64,000 nt of DNA from an uncultured Collinsella sp. (lineage in GTDB: Bacteria > Actinomycetota > Coriobacteriia > Coriobacteriales > Coriobacteriaceae). The stretch is taken from positions 1 through 64,000 of the forward strand of contig UQUG01000004.1 of assembly GCA_900544205.1 (NCBI GenBank), written 5' to 3'. Positions within the stretch are counted from its first letter, which is position 1. Each line of letters opens with the position of its first letter. Shown here piece by piece: positions 51,587 through 61,158 of the stretch. The translations under genes and the position numbers were made by a program. Under the pieces are notes generated by a model. It worked only from the letters and a program-made list of their open reading frames with translations. It searched no databases and was not told where the DNA came from.

Positions 51587-52303
51587 CTAGAGACTCAGGG
51601 CCTTCTTGAGCGGCACGACGCGACGGCGCGAAACCGGCACGCGCTCGTCGACGCCCGTAATGCCCAGTTGGATGGCACCCGAGGGCACCGTCTCGACATC
51701 CGTGACGCACGCCAAGTTGACGATATAGCGGCGGTGAACACGGAAGAAGCCAAAGTCGCAGAGCTTGGCCTCAAACTGCGCCAGCGAGGTTGTCGACAAA
51801 AAGCGATCATCGACGGTATAGATGCAGGAGTAATCGTCCTTGGCCATGATAAAGCGAATGTCGTCCACGGGAATGAGCACCTTGCGGCCGCCCTTTTCCA
51901 CCGGGATACGCTCGATGGTCACCTTGCTGTCCGTAACCGGCTTGGTGCGTTGCATGACCTTCTCGATCGCGCGATCCAAGCGAGCTTCCTCGACCGGCTT
52001 CATCAGATAATCGACGGCATCCACGTCGAATGCCTCGACCGCATGGTCACTATACGCAGTCACAAACACGATCGCCGGCGGATTTTTGAGCTTATGCAGC
52101 GCCTCGGCAAGTTGCAGGCCCGAGGCACCGGGCATCGAGATATCGAGAAACACGACATCCACGCGACTTTCCATAAGCATCTCGATGGCGGAGCGGACGC
52201 TCGACGCCTCCGTGATCGTGCCGATCTTGCCCGTTTGCTCGAGCAGGAAGCGAAGCTCCGAGCGAGCCGGCGCCTCATCATCCACAATCATCGCACGCAG
52301 CAT
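51587..52303 (-). CDS. LytTR-family response regulator 1
   Basis: The 238-aa product has a receiver domain with acidic pocket Asp8/Asp9, phospho-acceptor Asp54 (VFLDISMPG) and Lys102 (YLMKPVEEA), followed by a LytTR DNA-binding domain (about 130-235: KVLIPVDDIRFIMAKDDYS, FFRVHRRYIVNL). It should be phosphorylated by the sensor kinase encoded 72 bp upstream. The ATG at 52303 is preferred over an upstream TTG because AAAGG is then suitably placed and family members begin at this Met. It is a paralogue of the regulator at 57473. Confidence 0.93.
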   Translation of the reverse strand: MLRAMIVDDEAPARSELRFLLEQTGKIGTITEASSVRSAIEMLMESRVDVVFLDISMPGASGLQLAEALHKLKNPPAIVFVTAYSDHAVEAFDVDAVDYLMKPVEEARLDRAIEKVMQRTKPVTDSKVTIERIPVEKGGRKVLIPVDDIRFIMAKDDYSCIYTVDDRFLSTTSLAQFEAKLCDFGFFRVHRRYIVNLACVTDVETVPSGAIQLGITGVDERVPVSRRRVVPLKKALSL

Positions 52304-52375
52304 AGGGATAAAACCTTTCGTCAACTAACTACGCCGGGCATCCGTCGCATGACGTTGAGCCCGTAACCTTTTATT

Positions 52376-53719
52376 TTACTCTTGAATGTCGAAGATGCTC
52401 TCTGACAAATCAAGATGAAGGAGCACCTTGGTGCCCTTGCCTGGCGCCGATTCGACACGCGTATAGGAGTGCGGCCCATAAAAGCGATGGATGCGCTCCG
52501 AAATATTGTGCATGGCCACACCGGCGCCGCCACCCTGGGGAGAGCTGGCGTCGGGACGGGCAGAACGCTCGTCAAACAGTCTGGCGGCGGTACCCTCATC
52601 CATGCCCACGCCATTATCGGCCACGGCAATCAAGATTGCATCCTCGCCGTCTTGGTGAACGGTCACGTCGATCCTCAGGGCGTCGTCATCGCCCATACCA
52701 TGACGTACGGCGTTCTCGACAATCGGCTGGATCACGAACGCCGGCACCAGCGTATCTTCCACGTCCTCGGACACATCGAACGTCGCAAGCACGCGGTCCT
52801 CGCCAAAGCGGGCCTTCTCAAAGGTAAGGTAGCGCCTGGTCTGTGCGACCTCGCGCGAGACCGGAATAAGCGATCCCGAGTTGTCGAGCGTGGCACGATA
52901 GAACGATGAGAACTCACGAAGCAGTTCGCGGGCCCGCAGCGGGTCGGTGCGCGTAAACGATGCAATGGTGTTCAGCGTGTTGAACAGGAAGTGCGGGTTA
53001 ATCTGCGCCTGCAGCGCACGCACCTCGGCGCGCGCCGTGAGTTCCTTTTGCACCTCGAGCTCGTGGATGGCGAGCTGCGTGGACAAGATCTCGGCAAAGC
53101 CCGAGGCAAGCGCGTACTGGGTACGGTCGACGGCGCGCGGGGTCTTGTAGTAGAACTTGAGCGTGCCGACGGTACGATCGCCCACCTTGATGGGGGCGAT
53201 AATGCCGGCGGGGACTTGGTTGTGCGAGCCGTCCGAGCCCACGACATCCACCATACGGTTGAACGACTGCACGATGCCATGTTCGATAACGTAGCGTGTG
53301 GCAAGCGTGTGGATGGGAGTATCGGGCAGCAGTTTTTCCTCAAACTCGCCCGCGCAGGCAAGCACGTTGTCCTCGTCGGTGATGGCCACCGTCATGGCGC
53401 GCGTCTCGGGCAAAATGCGCCGGCACACCAAACGCGCCGACTCCTGCGTCAGACCGCCCTTAATGTCCTCGAGCATGGCCGAGGCCACCGAGAGCGTCTC
53501 CTCGGTGTACTGGGAGCGCACCGAATCGGGATTGAGCGTCAAAAAGATAAAGATGCACAGAAAGATGCACAGCAGCGCGCAGGCAATCACCGTGGCGATC
53601 GGCTCGATACCGGTCACCAAGGCAAAAATAAAGTACACCAGCACGCAAATGGCGCAGGCAACGGCAATGATGCGAAAGATTGATATTGAACTATCGCGCT
53701 GGGCGCGGCGGTCGATCAT
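52376..53719 (-). CDS. LytS-type sensor histidine kinase 1
   Basis: The 447-aa product has two membrane helices near the N-terminus (IFRIIAVACAICVLVYFIFA and VIACALLCIFLCIFIFLTL), a GAF-like sensor region (about 80-230), a His_kinase domain with LQAQINPHFLFNTLNTIASF, and a C-terminal HATPase (VIQPIVENAVRHG, DNGVGMDEG). The phospho-acceptor His is in NPHFLFN. Its ATG overlaps the stop of the glycosyltransferase gene as ATGA, with GGAGGGGG upstream, so translation is coupled. The partner regulator lies downstream. Confidence 0.93.
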   Translation of the reverse strand: MIDRRAQRDSSISIFRIIAVACAICVLVYFIFALVTGIEPIATVIACALLCIFLCIFIFLTLNPDSVRSQYTEETLSVASAMLEDIKGGLTQESARLVCRRILPETRAMTVAITDEDNVLACAGEFEEKLLPDTPIHTLATRYVIEHGIVQSFNRMVDVVGSDGSHNQVPAGIIAPIKVGDRTVGTLKFYYKTPRAVDRTQYALASGFAEILSTQLAIHELEVQKELTARAEVRALQAQINPHFLFNTLNTIASFTRTDPLRARELLREFSSFYRATLDNSGSLIPVSREVAQTRRYLTFEKARFGEDRVLATFDVSEDVEDTLVPAFVIQPIVENAVRHGMGDDDALRIDVTVHQDGEDAILIAVADNGVGMDEGTAARLFDERSARPDASSPQGGGAGVAMHNISERIHRFYGPHSYTRVESAPGKGTKVLLHLDLSESIFDIQE

Positions 53720-54903
53720 TCGGCCCCCTCCAGGATACTGATCAGTTGTGCGTCACGCCAAAGCCCGTCCATGATCTTGGGCCAAAAGCTCTGGAAACGC
53801 AGGTAGCTTGCAGCGTTTTGGCGCGCATAGGCCTTTGCCTCGTCGATACCATGGCGCCAGATGCGCAGGTAGCCCTCATGCTCGCGGGTAAACACGCTGC
53901 GGACCATAGCGGTCTTGCGCACGCGGTCGTCGAGCTCGCGCGAAATCCACGGGCCCGGGTAGGGCATGAGCGATGCCGCCGTAACGGGAATGAGCTCCTT
54001 TTGATGCGCGGCGAATGTCAACTTGGCCCGTTCGTAGTACCAACGGTATACATCCTGCATAAAGCGCGGTGAGCGCTTTTCGGACTCCGGAGGCAGATGG
54101 CGCACGGTCCACTCGTTATCGAACCACACGTCGTAGCCAAACATGCGCATGTTAAAGAGGTAATCCAAGTCCTCGCCGCGGGTGATAAACGGGTCAAAGG
54201 CCACACGCGTAAAGGCGCGGGCGTGCAGGGCCATCAGGCCGCCGCACACGTAGTTGGAGCGCGAGATGCGGGTGCCCGAGAGCGCCTTTTTCATCCAACG
54301 GTTGAACTCGATGCGCTTGGTCCACCAACGATGGCAGATGCCCGCCTTGTCCGTGGGAGCCAGCGGCGAGCCGTCGCGATCGTAGAAATAGCCGCTCTTG
54401 ACCAAGATCGGCAAGCCCTGACGCGTCTGCTGCCCCAACGCATAGGTCGCGCGCTTCATAAAGTCGGCGTCGATGACAGTCTCATCGTCATCCAAAAAGA
54501 TAACCGCGTCATGCCCCAGCACAGCGGCGCAGGCTAGCCCCATATTGCGGATGGCACCGTAGCCTCGCAGGCTCACGCACTCGCCCGAACCCTTGGGCGC
54601 GATCTGAGCAACCCGGTCTGCGATGCGCGAGGCCTGGGTGTTGGTGACAACGGTGACCTTGAGCGTGGGATGCGCGTCGACAATCTCGTGCACGCGCAGC
54701 GACACATCGGCTGTGGCAGAAACGGGACAGACCACCAAAAGGATGATGCGCGGGATGTCACGTACCTGCTCAAGCGAGGCCAGGCAGCGGTCGAGTTCGG
54801 GATTGTCGGCGTTGAGTCGCGTCGAATGGTCATAGGTGCCAGGGGCGTTTGCGCAAGCGTCATCGCCCGCCCAATACGTTGGAATCACGACCGTGGCGTT
54901 CAT
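53716..54903 (-). CDS. GT-A-fold family 2-like glycosyltransferase
   Basis: The 395-aa product opens with MNATVVIPTYWAGDD and has VIFLDDDETVID (a DDD metal/nucleotide motif), then YVCGGLMALHARAF and ITRGEDLDYLFNMRMFGYDV (the ED acceptor-side motif), the arrangement of GT2-type enzymes. No membrane segment is obvious. It may modify a glycan or glycolipid; donor and acceptor are unknown. It is the first gene of a coupled operon with a LytS kinase (4-bp overlap) and a LytTR regulator, an unusual partnership. GGGAGGG precedes the ATG. Confidence 0.85.
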   Translation of the reverse strand: MNATVVIPTYWAGDDACANAPGTYDHSTRLNADNPELDRCLASLEQVRDIPRIILLVVCPVSATADVSLRVHEIVDAHPTLKVTVVTNTQASRIADRVAQIAPKGSGECVSLRGYGAIRNMGLACAAVLGHDAVIFLDDDETVIDADFMKRATYALGQQTRQGLPILVKSGYFYDRDGSPLAPTDKAGICHRWWTKRIEFNRWMKKALSGTRISRSNYVCGGLMALHARAFTRVAFDPFITRGEDLDYLFNMRMFGYDVWFDNEWTVRHLPPESEKRSPRFMQDVYRWYYERAKLTFAAHQKELIPVTAASLMPYPGPWISRELDDRVRKTAMVRSVFTREHEGYLRIWRHGIDEAKAYARQNAASYLRFQSFWPKIMDGLWRDAQLISILEGAE

Positions 54904-54924
54904 GCCTTACCCTCCCTGCAACAC

Positions 54925-54960
54925 AAAAACGGGGCGCCGCCAAACACAGGCGACGCCCCG
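54925..54960 (-). terminator. terminator of the UMF1-type transporter gene
   Basis: On the minus strand GGGGCGTCGCC pairs with GGCGGCGCCCC around a 7-nt loop, followed by TTTTTG. Confidence 0.85.
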
Positions 54961-55074
54961 CGACCTAGCTGATTCCATCATACCCACTTGGGCAAATCAT
55001 TGCTCGCAAGTCGCAATGTTTATTGCGGATAACCCCAAAAGAGTACCGTGGACAGGCACAATAGCCGCTCGCTC

Positions 55075-56334
55075 CTATGCGGCATGCTCTGCCGCCCGAG
55101 TCGTGCGGGACAGGCGGACCAGCAGCATAAAGCCAACGATCAGCAGCACGCCAATGGAAAGGACGCCCAGCGACGGGTTGCCGGTCAGCGAGGTGACGAC
55201 CGACACCAGGAAGGTGCCCATAACGCTTGCATAACGACCAAAGATGTCAAAGAAGCCGTAGTACTCGTTGGACTTTTCCTTGGGGATAATGCGGCCAAAG
55301 TAGCTACGGCTGAGCGCCTGCACGCCGCCCTGGAACAGGCCGACCATAATGGCAAGCACCCAAAACTCAAAGGCGGTCTTTAGGAAGAACGCGGCGAACA
55401 GCACAATGCCCATATAGGCGGCGACTGCCACCAAGATCATGTTGAGCGTGCCCACGCGGCCGGCGAGCTTGCCGTAGATGATGGCGGACGGAAAGGCCAC
55501 GAACTGCGTAACGAGCAGCGCCAGGACCAACTGGGTCGAATCGATGCCCAAGGCCGATCCGTAGCTGGTTGCCATGGAAATGACCGTGTGCACACCGTCG
55601 ATATAGAAGAAGAACGCGATCATGTAGACCAGCACGGTCTTGTTGTGGGCGATCTCGCGCATGGTGTGTCCGACCTCGGAGAACACACCGCCCACGATGT
55701 GGCCGATAGTGTCCTCGGGACCGCGCTCGCGACCGTACTTTTGCTTATAGGTGCGAATGAGCGGCAGGGTAAAGATGAGCCACCAGGCACCAGTGATGAT
55801 AAACGACAGACGCGTTGCCAGCATGGTGGGGACGCCAAGAGCGGGGCCACCCATGATGAGCGCCAGGCAGATGACGAACGGCACGGTGGAACCGATATAG
55901 CCCCAGGCATAGCCCGAGCTGGACACGGCGTCCATGCGCTCGTCGGTCGTAATGTCGGGCAGCATGGCGTCGTAGAACGTCATAGAAGAGTTAAGGCCAA
56001 TGGTGCACAGCACGTACACGGTCAAAAATGCCATGGCGGACATTGGGATAGCCTGCGCCAGGCAAAGAACCAGACCCGTGAGGAAGAAGCCCAAGAAGAA
56101 CTTGATCTTGTTGCCGGCGTAATCGGCAAGCGCGCCCAGAATGGGCATGAGCATGGCAATGACCAGCGAGGCAATCGTCTGCGCGTTACCCCAAGCGACC
56201 ACCAGGTCTGCCGAGGAAGCACCGGTATTAATTGCATTGAAGTAGATGGGCACCACCGAGGTATTGAGCAGCACGAGAGCCGAGTTGCCCACATCGTACA
56301 TAACCCAGTTACGCTCGAGCTTGGTGTATTTCAT
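55075..56334 (-). CDS. MFS transporter, UMF1/Atg22-like
   Basis: The 419-aa product has about twelve membrane segments. The N-terminus NWVMYDVGNSALVLLNTSVV, followed by LADYAGNKIKFFLGFF, is characteristic of the UMF1 family, related to the yeast vacuolar amino-acid effluxer Atg22. In the middle FYDAMLPDITTDERMDAVSS and near the end GGVQALSRSYFGRIIPKEKS are conserved family blocks. The substrate is unknown; amino acids are a guess from Atg22. The ATG at 56334 follows AGGGT. It is monocistronic, with a terminator at its 3' end. Confidence 0.93.
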   Translation of the reverse strand: MKYTKLERNWVMYDVGNSALVLLNTSVVPIYFNAINTGASSADLVVAWGNAQTIASLVIAMLMPILGALADYAGNKIKFFLGFFLTGLVLCLAQAIPMSAMAFLTVYVLCTIGLNSSMTFYDAMLPDITTDERMDAVSSSGYAWGYIGSTVPFVICLALIMGGPALGVPTMLATRLSFIITGAWWLIFTLPLIRTYKQKYGRERGPEDTIGHIVGGVFSEVGHTMREIAHNKTVLVYMIAFFFYIDGVHTVISMATSYGSALGIDSTQLVLALLVTQFVAFPSAIIYGKLAGRVGTLNMILVAVAAYMGIVLFAAFFLKTAFEFWVLAIMVGLFQGGVQALSRSYFGRIIPKEKSNEYYGFFDIFGRYASVMGTFLVSVVTSLTGNPSLGVLSIGVLLIVGFMLLVRLSRTTRAAEHAA

Positions 56335-56435
56335 GGACAGGGACCCTTCGTATTTGCCCGATATGCAGTTAGTTCATCGTACCCCAATTGTCCAGAACCG
56401 CCGGTAAGGATTCGGCAAAGGGGCACGCACGAGCC

Positions 56436-57380
56436 CTATTCCTCGCGGTCGAACTCCTCATCGGCTTCGAGCACGCGACCGCTGTAGTTGACGTGACTGG
56501 TCACGGCATCCATGTCACCGGTCTCGATAAAACGTGCGACCGTGCACTCGTAATCGACCAGCGCGCGATCAAAGACCTCGGGGAAACTCTCGTTCGAGAC
56601 CTCGTCGGTAAAGGGATTCTTCCATGTCAGATGGCCCAGGTTACCGGTGCGCTCGGGCAGCTCCGTCGTCACGCGATGGGCAAGGCCGTCGAGCAGCGAG
56701 TAGTCGTGCACCAAGCCCTCAACCAGCGAGATCGCGCGCGTCTTTACGGAGCCGGCCGGCTCAATCGCGCGGTAAAGTCGCTGCATATTGGCAACGGCGG
56801 CACCGTACTCCCCCGCCGGAATGTCAATGCCGTACACGCGTCCGGCAACATAGCTCATCAGCACGCCGGCCACGCGATTGATGCGATCGGTGGTGACGAT
56901 CTCGCCCGCCGGCGGGTAATCGTCGACCGTAGCGCCGGCGCGTTTAAGCTGCAGCATCAGTACATCCAGGTCGCTCTCGATCACGGCATGGACCTGACTG
57001 CTCGAATCCTCAAGCTCTGAATCGGACTCCACGATGCCAAACTGCTGCTCATAGACAAAGGGATGGGCGTTGCGGTCGAGCACGTAATGAGACAGCAGGC
57101 CCAGCGCAAAGGCACGACCCAAGCTGGCGTCGCGCGGCAGCAGATGCGACACGCCGTCGCGCAGGCACGCGAACTGGCGAGACATGCGCGACCGATGCAT
57201 GACCTGCGCCAGCAGCGTGCAGTCGGAAACACGCGGTGTCAGAATGTGAAAGAAAAACGGGTCGGGGCCTTGGTTGCCCAAGATAAAGGCAATGCGCTCT
57301 TCATCGGACGTGATGACGCCCTGTGGAAGACGGTCGATGCTTTCCTCGCCAAACAGATGATGGGTGATAAGCGCGGGCAT
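56436..57380 (-). CDS. zinc-dependent phospholipase C-like protein
   Basis: The 314-aa product begins MPALITHHLFGEESIDRLPQ and shows FILGNQGPDPFFFH, LLSHYVLDRNAHPFVYEQ and HAVIESDLDVLML, the His/Asp metal-ligand pattern of the bacterial 'zinc-dependent phospholipase C' domain family. No signal peptide is visible, so it is probably cytoplasmic and its substrate is uncertain. The ATG at 57380 has AAAGGA 6 nt upstream; ten earlier in-frame residues are not used. The C-terminus is acidic. The neighbouring gene upstream encodes a LytTR regulator, with a 92-bp gap. Confidence 0.85.
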   Translation of the reverse strand: MPALITHHLFGEESIDRLPQGVITSDEERIAFILGNQGPDPFFFHILTPRVSDCTLLAQVMHRSRMSRQFACLRDGVSHLLPRDASLGRAFALGLLSHYVLDRNAHPFVYEQQFGIVESDSELEDSSSQVHAVIESDLDVLMLQLKRAGATVDDYPPAGEIVTTDRINRVAGVLMSYVAGRVYGIDIPAGEYGAAVANMQRLYRAIEPAGSVKTRAISLVEGLVHDYSLLDGLAHRVTTELPERTGNLGHLTWKNPFTDEVSNESFPEVFDRALVDYECTVARFIETGDMDAVTSHVNYSGRVLEADEEFDREE

Positions 57381-57472
57381 AATGATCCTTTCGATTTCAT
57401 TCGATGCCACCCATTATGCCCACCGCGCGCCCATGCCAAACCTGCGATGGTAAACGACGGCACGCAAGCCTC

Positions 57473-58207
57473 TTACGCAAGCCCCAGGTGCGCCTTAACC
57501 TCGGCAGCACGACGACGGGACACGGGCACCGTCGAGGTTACGCGATCGAGCCTGAGCTCCATAAGACCCGTGGAACCAATCTCGACATTGTGCACGTCTT
57601 CCAAATTGACCAGATAGCTGCGGTGGACACGGATAAAGCCCTCGGAGGCCAAGCGCCGCTCGAGCGATGAAATCGACTCGTTAATCAGATATGTTCCCTC
57701 GGCGCAGACGGCGTTGCAAAAATCGGCGCGCGCCTCAAAGTAGCAGACATCCGCCACGGGAATGAACACCTTTTTACCCCCACGATCCACCGTCAGGCGC
57801 AAAGGCTGGCGCGGAGCATGGACGACGCGGCGGGCGCCCAGGGCGGCCTCGATCTTGTCGAGCGCCTTTGACAGACGGGCATCCTCGACCGGTTTGACGA
57901 TGTAATCGACCGCATCGAGGTTATACGCATCGGCGGCAAACTCGGCAAACGCCGTCACAAACACAACCACCGGCGGCGTCTTTAGGTTCTGCAGCGTCTC
58001 GGCAAGCTCAATTCCCGAGCGACCGGGCATGGTAATGTCTAAAAACAACACGTCGGGCTTGTTCGACAGAATCGACTCCACGGCTTCGGTGACATTGCCC
58101 GCCTCGGCAATCTGACCCACACGCGTATCCTTTTCCAACAGATAGCGTAGCTCAGCCCTAATGGGAGGCTCGTCATCAACCACCAAGATGTTCCAGCCTT
58201 CGGACAT
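57473..58207 (-). CDS. LytTR-family response regulator 2
   Basis: The 244-aa product has a receiver domain with Asp11/Asp12, phospho-acceptor Asp57 (LFLDITMPGRSG) and Lys105 (YIVKPVEDA), and a LytTR domain (KKVFIPVADVCYFEARADF, FIRVHRSYLVNLEDV). The sequence is clearly a paralogue of the regulator at 51587-52303. It follows its sensor kinase gene by 38 bp. The ATG follows GAGGGGAAG. Targets are unknown; the closest genes are the phospholipase-like gene downstream and the amidohydrolase/permease pair upstream. Confidence 0.93.
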   Translation of the reverse strand: MSEGWNILVVDDEPPIRAELRYLLEKDTRVGQIAEAGNVTEAVESILSNKPDVLFLDITMPGRSGIELAETLQNLKTPPVVVFVTAFAEFAADAYNLDAVDYIVKPVEDARLSKALDKIEAALGARRVVHAPRQPLRLTVDRGGKKVFIPVADVCYFEARADFCNAVCAEGTYLINESISSLERRLASEGFIRVHRSYLVNLEDVHNVEIGSTGLMELRLDRVTSTVPVSRRRAAEVKAHLGLA

Positions 58208-58245
58208 ATGTGCTTCCCCTCTTTTTCTCTCAATCCAACCGCGTG

Positions 58246-59631
58246 CTACGCCGTCAACGGTGCCGGCTCATGCGGCTCGCCGTTCAGCTCGACGATGACC
58301 TGCGTTCCCACGCCCTCCTGGGACTTCACGCGCATGCCGGAATCTTCTCCGTAAAAGAAATGGATGCGCTGAAGCACGTTGAAGAGCGCCAGGCCGCAAC
58401 CTCGCTTGACGGAGCCGTCGGCGGTAATGCTCTCGGGCTCCTCTCGGCGATGCTGCTCAAACAGATGCGCGCAGACCTCTTCGCTCATACCGATGCCATC
58501 GTCCTCGACGATGATCTCCAAACCGTCATCGGTCTCGAAAGCCCTAACATGAATAGAAAGCGGCTCGGTCTCGCGCTGCGCGTGCTTGATGCAGTTTTCG
58601 AGCAACGGCTGCAAGATAAACGGCGGCACCATGCAATCGCGCACCTCAAAGTCGATATCGACCGAGACGCGCAGACGGCCGTCGCCATAACGAGCCTGCA
58701 TAAGATTGATATAGCGAGTGCCCTGCTCCACCTCGTGCTCGAGCGTTGTGAGGGTATCGGAATCAGAAAGCGTCTGACGGTAGTAATTGGAAAAGTCGAT
58801 CAGCAGCGACCTGGCCTTGTCCGGCTCGGTACGTACGAGCGACACGATGGTGCTGATGGTATTGAATAGAAAATGAGGATCGACCTGCGATTGCAAGGCG
58901 CGCAGCTCCACGCGGGCCGTAAGCTCGTCCTGGCGCTCGAGCTCAAAGCTTGCAAGCTGCGTGGAAATGAGGTCGGCAAAGCCCGAGGCAAGCGCCGTCT
59001 GGCGCATATCGATGCTGCTCAGGCGGGGGTAATACAGCTCGAGCGTGCCCACGCAATGCCCGCGCACGGTAAGCGGCGCGACAATGCCGGCGCGCAGGCG
59101 GGGAAAATAGCCGCCCGTCTCATTGGAGGCGTCACGCGAAAACACGCTCTGCTCACCGCTGTTGATCACGTTGAGCGTAGTCCGCAGTACCACCGGGGTG
59201 CCCGCGGGGCATTTTGCCGAGTCCTCGCCCCAGCTCGCCAACACCTGCCTGCCGTCGGTAAAGCAGATGGCAGAGGCGATAGTTTCGGACAGGATGATCT
59301 TAGAGGCGCCCAGGGCAGCTTCGGGCGTAAGGCCGCGCGACGTGTAGGCGAATATTTTTGATGCGATGGCGAGCGTGCGGTCGGTTGCGCTCGATGTGAG
59401 GTCGTCGGGAACGACAAAGACGTACGAGAAGAAGAAGCACAGCATGACCAAGCCGGCAATGACGACAACGGCCGGAACGGGATTGGGATTATCGGTTAGA
59501 TCCCAGATGAGTAGCAGGATAAGCAGTGGAACGACAATACCGAGCAAGATGGCTTGAACCACATGCTGAGCGGTACGAAAGACCTTGGTAGAGTTGTAGC
59601 TCTTGCCCAGAATCAGCCTATTGAGATCCAC
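58246..59631 (-). CDS. LytS-type sensor histidine kinase 2
   Basis: The product is about 461 aa with two N-terminal membrane helices (AILLGIVVPLLILLLIWDL, VPAVVVIAGLVMLCFFFSYV), a GAF-like region, LQSQVDPHFLFNTISTIVSL with the phospho-acceptor His (DPHFLFN rather than NPHFLFN), and the HATPase domain (ILQPLLENCIKHA, DDGIGMSEE). I place the start at GTG 59631, which has AAGGAG 6 nt upstream; ATG 59637 directly abuts that site and ATG 59661 has none. It is a paralogue of the kinase at 52376 and is co-transcribed with its regulator. Confidence 0.9.
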   Translation of the reverse strand: MDLNRLILGKSYNSTKVFRTAQHVVQAILLGIVVPLLILLLIWDLTDNPNPVPAVVVIAGLVMLCFFFSYVFVVPDDLTSSATDRTLAIASKIFAYTSRGLTPEAALGASKIILSETIASAICFTDGRQVLASWGEDSAKCPAGTPVVLRTTLNVINSGEQSVFSRDASNETGGYFPRLRAGIVAPLTVRGHCVGTLELYYPRLSSIDMRQTALASGFADLISTQLASFELERQDELTARVELRALQSQVDPHFLFNTISTIVSLVRTEPDKARSLLIDFSNYYRQTLSDSDTLTTLEHEVEQGTRYINLMQARYGDGRLRVSVDIDFEVRDCMVPPFILQPLLENCIKHAQRETEPLSIHVRAFETDDGLEIIVEDDGIGMSEEVCAHLFEQHRREEPESITADGSVKRGCGLALFNVLQRIHFFYGEDSGMRVKSQEGVGTQVIVELNGEPHEPAPLTA

Positions 59632-59663
59632 TGTCATCTCCTTCTTACTGACGCACCCCATAG

Positions 59664-59690
59664 CAATAAAGAGGGCCGCAAGCGACCCTC
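59664..59690 (-). terminator. terminator of the amidohydrolase gene
   Basis: On the minus strand GAGGGTCGC pairs with GCGGCCCTC (one wobble) around a TT loop, followed by TTTATTG. It lies close before the kinase 2 start, so it also belongs to that leader. Confidence 0.75.
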
Positions 59691-59749
59691 TCCATTGCAT
59701 TATGCAATCAAATACTGTGTTTTACATCAAGCCATCGATGAACGGTAGC

Positions 59750-61027
59750 TTAGGCGCTGTACTTGTTTGCCTCGCCGAAGGTGCCGCCCTCGACAATCCA
59801 GCCGTCCTTCATGATGACGTCCATGTTGTCGGTGTTGAGCACGTGGATGTCGGCGGCGACGTCACCGTTGACGACCAGCAGGTCGGCGCACTTGCCGGCC
59901 TCGATGGACCCGGTCTCGTCCTCGATGTGGCACATCTTGGCACCGTTGAGGGTGGCGCAGGTGATGGTCTCGACCGGAGTGAAGCCGATCTTGTCGACGA
60001 ACTCGTACATCTCCTCGATGGAGCAGGTGCCGTACGGGGTGACGAAGGAGAAGGAGTCGGAGCCGATCGTCATGACGACGCCGCGCTTCTTGGCCTCGCG
60101 CAGGCAGTCGTAGTTGCGCTGCAGCTCCTTCTCGACCAGGGTGCCCTCGTACTTGTCGTGCAGCTCGGGAACGTAGACGGGCGGATAGGTGGCGTACCAG
60201 GTGGGCAGGAAGGCGATCGTCGGGGTGAAGAAGGTGCCCTGCTCGGCCATGAGGTCCATGGTGCGCTCATCGATATCGAAGCCGTGAATCAGCTGCTCGC
60301 AGCCAAAGCGGACGGAGTCGTAGGCAGCGGCGTGGTTGTTGTAGCAGTGGCTCCACACGGGGATGCCGACCATCTTTGCCTCTTCGACCACGGCCTGGAT
60401 CTCCTCGGAGCAATAGTGCTGGTCGCGGCCGGAGTCCCAACGCCAGATGCCGCCACCGGTAGCCCAGATCTTGATGGCATCGGGGTTCTCACGCAGGCGA
60501 CGACGGACGGCCTTGCGCAGATCCCAAGGACCGTCGACCTGGTCGCCCCAGGGGTGCGATTCCTTGTTGAGCTCTTGGCTGCAGTGGTGGGAGTCGCCGT
60601 GGCCGGCAACGCGGCAGAAGCCAAGGCCGGTAGCCAGAACGCGCGGGCCCTTGAAGACGCCCTTGTCGATGCAGTCGCGGACCTGGATACCAAAGCGGCC
60701 AATCTCGCAGACGGTGGTGAGGCCGTGGGTGAGGCAGTCGTAGGCCTGCTTGACGGCGACGGCCTGCTTCTCGAGGAGCGGCTGCATGACCCAGTCGGTG
60801 TCATCGTCGGTCAGGTTGCCCGAGAAGTGCAGGTGGGTGTCAATCAGGCCGGGAAGGACGGTCTTGCCGGCGGCGTCGATGACCTCAACGCCCTCGGGAA
60901 GGTCCTGCATGACGCCGGCATACTCGATCTTGCCGTTGTCGTCGACGAGAACGAGGGAGTTCTCGACCGGCTCGGCGCCGGTACCGTCGATGAGCTTGCC
61001 GCCAACGATTGCATACTTAGTGGACAT
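59750..61027 (-). CDS. metal-dependent amidohydrolase (imidazolonepropionase-like)
   Basis: The 425-aa product is a TIM-barrel amidohydrolase: metal ligands DTHLHFSG (HxH), the bridging-Lys region KIWATGGGIW, His in WSHCYNNH, His in LIHGFDI, and Asp in TIGSDSFSF. The N- and C-terminal beta-sandwich parts (YAIVGGKLIDGTGAEPVENS, DLLVVNGDV) are typical. Such enzymes hydrolyse cyclic or peptide amides (for example Xaa-Pro dipeptides or imidazolones). It lies downstream of an APC permease gene in the same direction, suggesting uptake then hydrolysis of one nitrogen compound. AAGGAGG precedes the ATG. Confidence 0.92.
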   Translation of the reverse strand: MSTKYAIVGGKLIDGTGAEPVENSLVLVDDNGKIEYAGVMQDLPEGVEVIDAAGKTVLPGLIDTHLHFSGNLTDDDTDWVMQPLLEKQAVAVKQAYDCLTHGLTTVCEIGRFGIQVRDCIDKGVFKGPRVLATGLGFCRVAGHGDSHHCSQELNKESHPWGDQVDGPWDLRKAVRRRLRENPDAIKIWATGGGIWRWDSGRDQHYCSEEIQAVVEEAKMVGIPVWSHCYNNHAAAYDSVRFGCEQLIHGFDIDERTMDLMAEQGTFFTPTIAFLPTWYATYPPVYVPELHDKYEGTLVEKELQRNYDCLREAKKRGVVMTIGSDSFSFVTPYGTCSIEEMYEFVDKIGFTPVETITCATLNGAKMCHIEDETGSIEAGKCADLLVVNGDVAADIHVLNTDNMDVIMKDGWIVEGGTFGEANKYSA

Positions 61028-61091
61028 GGTTCCTCCTTATGGATCCATATAGTGGGCGAGGCCGTGTTGGGTTAAGGCCTCACAAAGCTAC

Positions 61092-61156
61092 CCAAGTGGT
61101 GCCGGGTTCGGTGCGCGGAAGAGAGGGTCCCGCGCACCTGATCCGCCCCGGCTTGG
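61092..61156 (-). other. branched hairpin between permease and amidohydrolase genes
   Basis: CCAAG/CTTGG and CCGGG/CCCGG form an outer bulged stem, and GTGCGCGG pairs perfectly with CCGCGCAC inside. It lies immediately after the permease stop. No T run is present; it may be an attenuator or a 3' stabiliser. Confidence 0.5.
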
Positions 61157-61158
61157 CG

